Source: Acidobacteriota bacterium (GTDB lineage Bacteria; Acidobacteriota; Terriglobia; UBA7540). From it: a DNA stretch of 6,625 nt. Position 1 is the stretch's first letter; each line of letters begins with the position of its first letter. Below the pieces are notes generated by a model. The model saw only the letters and a program-made list of their open reading frames with translations. It made no database searches and had not been told where the DNA came from. Location of the stretch: contig PLWR01000355.1 of NCBI GenBank assembly GCA_003165615.1, positions 1 through 6,625 of the forward strand. Reading direction: 5' to 3'. The position numbers were made by a program, and so were the translations under genes. Positions 1 through 6,000 of this stretch are shown here, one piece after another.

Positions 1-1602
1 GGGCCGCTGAACGTGACGGCCAAGTACGTGGACCAGATCTCCAAGGGAGACATCCCGCCCAAGATCACGGACGCTTACAAGGGTGACTTCAACGAGGTCA
101 AGAACAATCTGAACATGTGCATCGATGCCATCAATGCTCTGGTGGCCGAAACCGGCACGCTGTCGAAGGCGGCGGTGCAAGGCGAGTTGGCGACTCGTGC
201 GGATGCCGGTAAGCACCAGGGCGATTACCGCAAGATCGTGCAGGGTGTGAATGATACGCTGGACGCCATCCTGATACCCGTCGGCGAAAGTAACCGCATC
301 CTGGTCCAGATCTCCAACGGCAAAGTCGACGAACTGGTGGCCCAGAACTATAAAGGCGACCACGAGAAGACCAAGCAGGCGGTCAACAACATCGCCGTCG
401 CCCTGCAGAATCTGCAGAAGGAAATGCTGCGCATGAGCGACTTTGCCAAGGAAGGGCAACTCGCCGAACGGGCCAGGGCGAATCAGTTCCAGGGCGCATA
501 CGCGGAAATTGTGAAGGGGGTGAACGATACCCTGGACGCGCTCATTGCGCCGATGCAGGAAGCCGGGGCAGTCCTGCAAAAGGTTGCCGGTGGGGATCTC
601 ACGGCGCACGTCGAGAGCAACTACCAAGGTGACCACGCGCAAATGAAGAACGACATCAACACCATGGCAGACAAACTCTCGGGGAGCATGGGGCAGATTA
701 GCAATAACGCGCAAACCCTGGCCAGCTCTTCTGAGGAGCTTTCCGCGGTCAGCGCGGAAATGAGTTCCAACGCGGAAGAGACTTCCAGTCAAGCCAATGT
801 CGTCTCGGCAGCAGGTGAGCAGGTTTCCAAAAGCATCCAGACTGTAGCAACAGCAACGGAAGAGATGAGTGCCAGCATCAAGGAGATCGCCAAAAGCGCC
901 ACGGAGGCCGCCCGGATCGCGACTTCCGCGGTGCGCTCGGCGGAAAGCACCAACGCCACCGTCGGTAAGCTGGGTGAATCCAGCGCCGAAATCGGTCAGG
1001 TCATCAAGGTCATCACATCCATCGCCCAGCAGACGAACCTCCTGGCTTTAAACGCCACGATCGAGGCGGCACGAGCCGGAGAAGCAGGCAAAGGCTTTGC
1101 GGTGGTTGCCAATGAGGTGAAGGAACTGGCCAAGGAGACCGCCAAGGCCACCGAGGATATCAGCCGGAAGATCGAGGCGATCCAGGGGGACACCAAGGGT
1201 GCTGTGGTGGCTATCGGCGAAATAACCACCATCATCAATCAACTGAACGATATCTCCAACACCATCGCGAGCGCGGTGGAGGAACAAACCGCCACTACCA
1301 ACGAGATTACTCGCAATGTGGGTGAAGCAGCCAAGGGAAGCTCACAAATTGCCGAGAATATCGTATCGGTGGCCACGGCCGCGAAGAGCACTACCGAAGG
1401 GGCGACCAACACCCAGACGGCCGCGCAGGAATTGGCCCGCATGGCGGCAGAACTTCAGCGCCTGGTGGGGCAATTCAAATTCGACGAGGCCGGAAGCGTT
1501 GCCCGGACCGCGGAAGTTCGAGCGACGCCGAAACAGGTCCGCGAGGCGCAATTGGCCAGCCGGGCCAAACCCCATCCGGGGGTTTCGACTCGCCTCCAGT
1601 AA
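1..1602 (+). CDS. Methyl-accepting chemotaxis protein with poly-HAMP array (5' end outside window)
   Basis: This is the C-terminal 533 residues of a chemoreceptor that would signal through CheA/CheW in the cytoplasm. The frame is open from base 1. A GTG at 13 is only an internal valine codon, because the sequence before it (GPLN) already matches the start of a HAMP domain; the transmembrane and ligand-binding part should lie just upstream. Bases 37-678 encode five HAMP-like units. The signalling domain follows from about 718 to 1480. Its hairpin tip reads [12 protein letters not shown] at 1021-1056, followed by [20 protein letters not shown] up to 1119, which is the near-invariant CheA/CheW-contacting region. 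Flanking helices contain pairs such as ATEEMS and SAVEEQT that look like adaptation methylation sites. The tail (about 35 residues) is basic and lacks the NWETF-type CheR-docking pentapeptide. No frameshift is seen. The ligand cannot be told. Family assignment is very secure. Confidence 0.96.
   Translation, partial: GPLNVTAKYVDQISKGDIPPKITDAYKGDFNEVKNNLNMCIDAINALVAETGTLSKAAVQGELATRADAGKHQGDYRKIVQGVNDTLDAILIPVGESNRILVQISNGKVDELVAQNYKGDHEKTKQAVNNIAVALQNLQKEMLRMSDFAKEGQLAERARANQFQGAYAEIVKGVNDTLDALIAPMQEAGAVLQKVAGGDLTAHVESNYQGDHAQMKNDINTMADKLSGSMGQISNNAQTLASSSEELSAVSAEMSSNAEETSSQANVVSAAGEQVSKSIQTVATATEEMSASIKEIAKSATEAARIATSAVRSAESTNATVGKLGESSAEIGQVIKVITSIAQQTNLLALNATIEAARAGEAGKGFAVVANEVKELAKETAKATEDISRKIEAIQGDTKGAVVAIGEITTIINQLNDISNTIASAVEEQTATTNEITRNVGEAAKGSSQIAENIVSVATAAKSTTEGATNTQTAAQELARMAAELQRLVGQFKFDEAGSVARTAEVRATPKQVREAQLASRAKPHPGVSTRLQ
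37..678 (+). repeat. Tandem di-HAMP repeat, 273-bp (91-residue) period
   Basis: Within the chemoreceptor, two kinds of HAMP-like unit alternate as A-B-A-B-A. A units start at 37 (ISKGDI), 310 (ISNGKV) and 583 (VAGGDL). Their YKGD/YQGD motif falls at 76, 349 and 622. B units carry a [12 protein letters not shown] helix at 244 and 517. Every matching pair is exactly 273 bases apart, so the array is 2.4 copies of a 91-residue di-HAMP module with no indels. Protein similarity is clear, while DNA similarity is patchy, so the duplication is old. Alternating canonical and divergent HAMP units are known in other poly-HAMP receptors and form a continuous four-helix rod when dimerised. Confidence 0.85.
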
Positions 1603-1628
1603 GGAAACGAACCGGCCCTAGCGGGCAG

Positions 1629-1674
1629 AAAGGGGTTCGGGATGCTCGCAAAGAATCTCGAACCCCTTTTGGTT
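1629..1674 (+). terminator. Intrinsic (Rho-independent) terminator after the chemoreceptor
   Basis: A near-perfect hairpin pairs 1629-1643 with 1655-1669 (15 pairs including one G-U) around an 11-base loop. The stem holds four consecutive G-C pairs (GGGG/CCCC at 1632-1635 and 1663-1666). It is followed by a T-rich stretch, TTTTGGTTT, starting inside the stem. It lies 26 bases after the chemoreceptor stop, as expected for its transcription end. The T tract is interrupted by GG, so some read-through into the downstream genes is possible. Confidence 0.85.
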
Positions 1675-1701
1675 TGTGAGGGGAGGTTGAGAAAATCAAT
1701 C

Positions 1702-1718
1702 GTCTCCCGTAAGGAGAT
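1702..1718 (+). promoter_or_regulatory. Shine-Dalgarno of the cheR-like gene, able to fold into a hairpin
   Basis: AAGGAG at 1711-1716 sits 7 bases before the GTG at 1724 and fixes that start. TCTCC at 1703-1707 is complementary to GGAGA at 1713-1717 with a CGTAA loop, and G1702 can pair with T1718. The small stem would hide the ribosome binding site. The base pairing is seen; any regulatory effect is inference. I see no convincing promoter between the terminator and this site. Confidence 0.6.
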
Positions 1719-1723
1719 TAGAA

Positions 1724-2341
1724 GTGGCCTTCACCTTCTTCTTTCGCGATCAACGCGTGCTGGACTCAATCGTACAACACGTAGTACCTAGCGTCCTGGG
1801 GCGCAGCATCATTCGGGTATGGGACGCCGGTTGTGCCAGCGGCGAAGAGGCTTACTCTGTGGCGATGTTGCTATTTGAGAATTTGTGGCCCTTCGCCTGC
1901 GACAACCTGCGCATCGATGCCACGGACATTGAGGAAAACAGTCAGTTTGCGAACACAATTGCGACGGGAATGTACTCGACCGAACTTTTGAAGGGCAGCC
2001 CTCATCAGGAGTTGCTGGCCAAGTATAGCCGCCCTGCGGCCCGCGCCGGCTATGTGGAATTTGACGTCGCGCTGCGCAATTGCATCTTCTACCAGCGTCA
2101 CGATCTATTGTCACTCCGGCCCCTTGGCAACAATTTCAGCGTAGTCGTGTGCAAGAACGTCCTGTTGCACTTAACGTACGAGCAGCGAGTGGAAGTCATC
2201 AAGATGTTTTACACGGCCCTCCTGCCCGGCGGTTATCTGGCGCTCGACGAGCTCCAGGAACTCCCCACAGAAGTCGCACCGCTGTTTGTCCGGGTTCTGG
2301 CCGACGGCAAGATATGCCGTAAAGCCGAGTGTGCGTCATGA
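1724..2341 (+). CDS. Short CheR-type SAM-dependent methyltransferase (catalytic domain only)
   Basis: A 205-residue cytoplasmic protein of the CheR family, whose classical members use S-adenosylmethionine to methylate glutamates of chemoreceptors. Visible motifs are FTFFFRD at residues 3-9 (equivalent to the TAFFR loop of E. coli CheR), WDAGCASGEEAYS at 33-45 (SAM-binding motif I), ATDIE at 66-70 (acidic residue for the SAM ribose), and CKNVLLHL at 143-150 followed by LLPGGYLALDE at 166-176. All SAM-pocket signatures are present, so it looks active. The GTG start is fixed by a good Shine-Dalgarno and by an in-frame stop at 1688-1690 with no other start between. The usual N-terminal helical domain of about 80-90 residues, which helps contact receptors, is therefore absent. 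I remember similar short CheRs in Geobacter-type genomes, so this is probably a variant and not a broken gene. It overlaps the next gene by ATGA, implying translational coupling. The real substrate is unproven; the upstream chemoreceptor is the obvious candidate. Confidence 0.9.
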   Translation: MAFTFFFRDQRVLDSIVQHVVPSVLGRSIIRVWDAGCASGEEAYSVAMLLFENLWPFACDNLRIDATDIEENSQFANTIATGMYSTELLKGSPHQELLAKYSRPAARAGYVEFDVALRNCIFYQRHDLLSLRPLGNNFSVVVCKNVLLHLTYEQRVEVIKMFYTALLPGGYLALDELQELPTEVAPLFVRVLADGKICRKAECAS

Positions 2342-3015
2342 GAATTACACTCCTCCACGGCAACCCGCAGAACTATTCCTGCAACTCCTACCTGGTGCGC
2401 GGGGACTCGAATGAGCAGGAGGATGTCAACACCCTGGTGGATGTGGGAATCGACGGTTCGATCTGTGGGGAAATTGAAGACCTGTGCACCGGGATTGGGA
2501 AGAAGAAAGTGGCGCAGGTCGTATTAACGCATGGCCACTACGACCATGCCGCGGGCTTGGGTGTGGTCGTGGCGCGTTATCGCCCGCAAGTATGCGCCTT
2601 TGCGCCGGGCAAGCATGTCGATGTCCTGTTGATTGACGGCCAATTCCTCCACTTGGGCGATCGGGAGTTCGAGGTTCTGCATACTCCGGGACATTCGGAG
2701 GATTCGATTTGTTTGTACTGTGCACGGGAACGAACCCTCTTTGCCGGAGACACGCCGCTCGATGTGAAGACACCGGGAGGTTCCTATCCGGGGGAACTCC
2801 TGGCTTCGCTGGAGAGAATCGCCAGCCGCGACGTGGCGACAATCTATGCGGGGCACGCCAGTCCCATGACCTCTGGGGTCCCGAAACTGCTCCGCCGGAC
2901 GATCCTGAACATCCGCCAAAGCACCCTCAGTTACAGTTACAGTGGCGGTGTCTCAAGACCTAAGTTACACCCTGGGGAGGGTGAAATAAGCCTCCCTCCG
3001 CGGGACGGGAGTTAG
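2338..3015 (+). CDS. Metallo-beta-lactamase-fold metallo-hydrolase
   Basis: A 225-residue soluble protein of the glyoxalase II-like branch of the MBL superfamily. The binuclear metal site is complete: HGHYDH at residues 65-70 (His65, His67, Asp69, His70), His119 in TPGHS, Asp138 in AGDT and His173 in YAGHA. No signal peptide or membrane segment is seen. I chose ATG 2338, which forms ATGA with the methyltransferase stop; a GTG at 2329 in the same frame is possible but would add only MCV. There is no clear Shine-Dalgarno, consistent with coupling to the upstream gene. The conserved fold appears to end near residue 195 (NIRQS). The last 30 residues are Ser/Gly/Pro-rich, include a hexamer repeat, and look like an unconserved extension. 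The substrate is unknown: MBL proteins hydrolyse thioesters, lactones or phosphodiesters, and some relatives act as diiron redox proteins or sensors. Its place between a CheR and a sensor kinase suggests a signalling-related job, which is inference. Confidence 0.92.
   Translation: MRITLLHGNPQNYSCNSYLVRGDSNEQEDVNTLVDVGIDGSICGEIEDLCTGIGKKKVAQVVLTHGHYDHAAGLGVVVARYRPQVCAFAPGKHVDVLLIDGQFLHLGDREFEVLHTPGHSEDSICLYCARERTLFAGDTPLDVKTPGGSYPGELLASLERIASRDVATIYAGHASPMTSGVPKLLRRTILNIRQSTLSYSYSGGVSRPKLHPGEGEISLPPRDGS
2928..2943 (+). repeat. Short tandem hexamer CAGTTA
   Basis: CAGTTA occurs twice and is followed by CAGT, giving 2.67 copies. It encodes the SYSYS part of the unconserved tail of the MBL protein. 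Such a run could arise by replication slippage, and gain or loss of a unit would keep the reading frame. Confidence 0.6.
2968..3011 (+). promoter_or_regulatory. Two adjacent hairpins at the MBL/kinase junction
   Basis: The first is CACCCT (2968-2973) pairing with AGGGTG (2978-2983) around GGGG. The second pairs CTCCCTCC (2992-2999) with GGA-C-GGGAG (3003-3011), eight pairs with one bulged C and a GCG loop. Both are GC-rich and end 12 bases before the kinase ATG. No T tract follows, so they do not look like a standard terminator. They might tune kinase translation or mark an mRNA processing point, or be chance structure in GC-rich DNA. Confidence 0.4.
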
Positions 3016-3020
3016 AGGGG
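3015..3020 (+). promoter_or_regulatory. Weak, close-spaced ribosome binding site of the kinase gene
   Basis: GAGGGG overlaps the last base of the MBL stop codon and ends only 3 bases before the ATG at 3024, shorter than usual. It still supports this start: an in-frame stop lies at 2982-2984, no other start codon lies between, and the next in-frame ATG (3051) has no recognisable site. Expression probably depends partly on ribosomes finishing the MBL gene. Confidence 0.5.
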
Positions 3021-3023
3021 AAT

Positions 3024-6000
3024 ATGCGGAACAAGCAAGCTGTGCGCTACATGGACGGCGTCTCTTTTCACATTACCGAACGCCAGCGGGAGGAGGAGGA
3101 ACTTCGGCTGGCGCAATTCTCCGTGGAGCATGCCTCGGACGCTATGTTTTGGATGGACCCGCAAGGCCGTATCCTCTACGTCAACGAGGCGGCCTGCGGC
3201 TCTTTGGGACGTTCCCGCGAGGAGCTGCTTTCCCTGTCGATCCCGGATATAGATCCCCTCTTCCCGAAGGAAGCTTGGGAGGCCCACTGGGAGAAGGTCA
3301 AAGTGCGCGGTTCGATGACCTTTGAAACCCAGCACCAAACCAAACAGGGAAGGGTTTTCCCCGTAGAGATAACGACGAACTACCTGGAGTTCGATGGGAA
3401 GGAATACGCCTTCGCCTTCGCGCGCGACATCACCGAGCGCAAGCAGGCCGAGGAAGCCCTTGCCCTGGCGCTGGTTAAGTCGCAAAGGCAAGAAAAGGAG
3501 GTTGTGGCGCTGCTGGAGGGAGCCCGACCGGTGCTGGATGGCGCCACCTTCGAGGAAACAGCGCGAGCCATTTTTAATACCTGCAAGGATTTGTTTGGCG
3601 CCACGGCCGGCTATGTGGCCCTGCTCTCCCGTGACGGCACGGAAACCGAGGTTGTCTTCTTGGAGCCGGGAAGGATGTCCTGCACGGTTGACCCCTCCCT
3701 GCCCATGCCAATCCGCGGACTTCGCGCGGAAGCTTACCGCACCGGTGAGGCGGTCTTCGACAACGACTTCGCCAACAGCAGATGGATGAAATTGATGCCG
3801 CCGGGGCACGCGCCTCTGCAAAATGTCATGATCACGCCGCTGCTGGTGGGGGGCAAGGTGGCGGGCCTGATGGGTCTCGCTAACAAACCCGGAGGTTTCA
3901 CCCGCGCGGACGCCACAATGTCCATGGCCTTCGGCAAGTTGATCGCCATCGCCCTCGATAAAAGCCGCAACCTGGAGGCCCTGCGGGCGAGCGAGGAAAA
4001 GTATCGCCATTTGATCGAGAACGCCCACAGCATTATCTACACGATCAGCCTGGAGGGGGTGGTGACCTTCGTTTCCTCTGGCTGGACCGCACTCCTGGGG
4101 CACCCGGCAAATCAGGTGATGGGGAAATCGTTCCGGGAATTTGTCCATGCGGAGGATGTCGCCAACTGCGAGGTATTCCTGCGGAAAGTAATCGAGACGG
4201 GACAGCGCCAATCCGGCATCGAGTGCCGCGTGCGGCACGTCGACGGCTCCTGGCGTTGGCACACCTCCAGCGCTGTTCCTCTCCGAGACGAGGCCGGCAC
4301 GGTCGTCGGTTACGAGGGCAATGCCACCGATATCACCGAGCGCAAGCGGGCGGAACGTTACCAAAATCTTTCTGCTCAAATCCTGGGTATTCTTAATGAA
4401 CCTCTGGGCGTAGCTGATGTGGTCAAGCAGATTCTCGCGGCCATCAAGCGGGAAACGGGTCTCGACGCGGTAGGGATTCGGCTACGCAGCGGCGATGACT
4501 TTCCCTACTTTGTCCAGAACGGCTTTTCCGATGAGTTTTTGCTTACGGAAAATACGCTGATTGCCCGGGATAAGAACGGCGCCCCTTGCCGGGATGAGAA
4601 CGGCAAAATCAGCTTGGAGTGTACCTGCGGCCTGGTCATTTCCGGGCAGACAGATCCGGCGAACCCCCTTTTTACCGAGGGTGGAAGTTGCTGGACCAAC
4701 AACTCGCTGCCCTTGCTGGATCTTCCCGCCCACCAGGACCCCAGGCTTCATCCCCGCAACCAATGTGTTCATCAAGGGTATTGTTCGGTGGCGCTTATTC
4801 CCATCCGCGCCCATGGCGACATTGTTGGCCTGCTGCAACTCAATGACCGGAAGAAAAACTGTTTCTCGCTGGAGATGATCCATTTCTTGGAGGGGATAAG
4901 CGCCAGCATCGGTGTGGCCCTGATGCGCAAACAGCAGGAGGAGGCGCTGCGGGCGAGCGAAGAGCTATTGCGCACCATGACCGATCAGGTTCCCGGCGTC
5001 GTTTATCAGTTTTACGCTCGCCCCAACGGAGAAAGAGGCCTCTATTATGTGTCCTCTCGGGTGGAACGGCTCTTCGGCCTAAGCCCGGAACTATCGGGGT
5101 TCGTGACCCGTTTTCTGGCGGCGGTTGTTCCTGAAGACCGGGACGCTTTTATGCAATCGATGGACAAGGCGGTGGCGGACTTCAGCGACTGGAACTATGA
5201 AGGACTGCTACAAAAGCCGGGCGGAGAGAAGGTGTGGATCTCCGTCCATTCCACGCCTGCCCGGCGCGAAAATGAAATCGTTTTTAATGGCCTAATCCAG
5301 GACATCACCGAACGCAAGCGGGCGGAAGAAGAACTGTACCAGTCGCGCCAGATGCTTGAAACCGTCCTGGATACCGTTCCCCAACGCACCTTCTGGAAGG
5401 ACCGGAACCTTGCGTATTTAGGCTGTAACCGGGCCTTCGCGACCGATGCGGGATTGAAAGACCCGGCGGAAATCATCGGCAAGAATGATTATGAGCTTGC
5501 TTGGAAAGAAACGGCCGAATCTTATCGCGCCGATGACAAGCTGGTGATGGATCTCGATACGCCCCGGCTCGGCTTCGAGGAACCACAAAGCAGGCCGGAT
5601 GGAAGCCAGATATGGCTCCGCACCAGCAAACTGCCGCTGCGCAACCGGGATGGCAAAGTAATCGGGGTCATAGGGACCTACGAAGACATCAGCGAACGCC
5701 GACGGGCCGAGGCGGCGCTGCGGGAATCCGAGGAACGGCATCGGACAATCCTCCAGACGACCATGGACGGCTTCTGGTTGATTGACGTCTTAACCGGGAG
5801 ATTTTCGGACGTCAATGAAACCTATTGCCTCATGTCGGGCTATACCCGAGACGAGCTTCTGAAACTTCATATTTCCGATCTTGATGCTATCAAAACCTCA
5901 GAAGAACAGGCAGCAATTGTCCAGAACATCATCACCAATGGATCGGAAATCCTCGAGACCCGCCACCGCAGGAAGGATGGCAGCGTCTTTGATGTCGAGT

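Noticed and set aside
13..15. GTG as the real start of the chemoreceptor
   Set aside because: The frame is open to the left edge, the four residues before it already fit the start of a HAMP domain, and no ribosome binding site can be seen; a receptor starting here would have no membrane segment.
1603..1723. A promoter for the cheR-like operon between the terminator and its start
   Set aside because: I could not find a convincing -35/-10 or -24/-12 pair in the roughly 50 bases available, so none is annotated; the operon may rely on read-through or an atypical promoter.
2329..2331. GTG as start of the MBL gene
   Set aside because: ATG at 2338 gives the classic ATGA overlap and begins exactly at the conserved MRITLLHGNP start; the GTG would add only three residues.
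2426..2919. Overlapping minus-strand open frames across the MBL gene
   Set aside because: They are antisense to the metal-binding motifs of a clear MBL protein and encode Arg/Pro/Ser-rich sequence with no domain.
3051..3053. Internal ATG as kinase start
   Set aside because: It has no Shine-Dalgarno, while ATG 3024 has a weak one and an upstream in-frame stop that leaves no earlier option.
3012..4379. A 455-codon open frame on the minus strand
   Set aside because: It lies wholly antisense to the kinase, whose PAS and GAF motifs are unambiguous on the plus strand. Its protein shows no recognisable domain and its composition is what GC-rich antisense frames give.
4482..4883. Minus-strand frame of 133 codons
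   Set aside because: It is a shadow of the GAF2 coding sequence, which is well supported on the plus strand.
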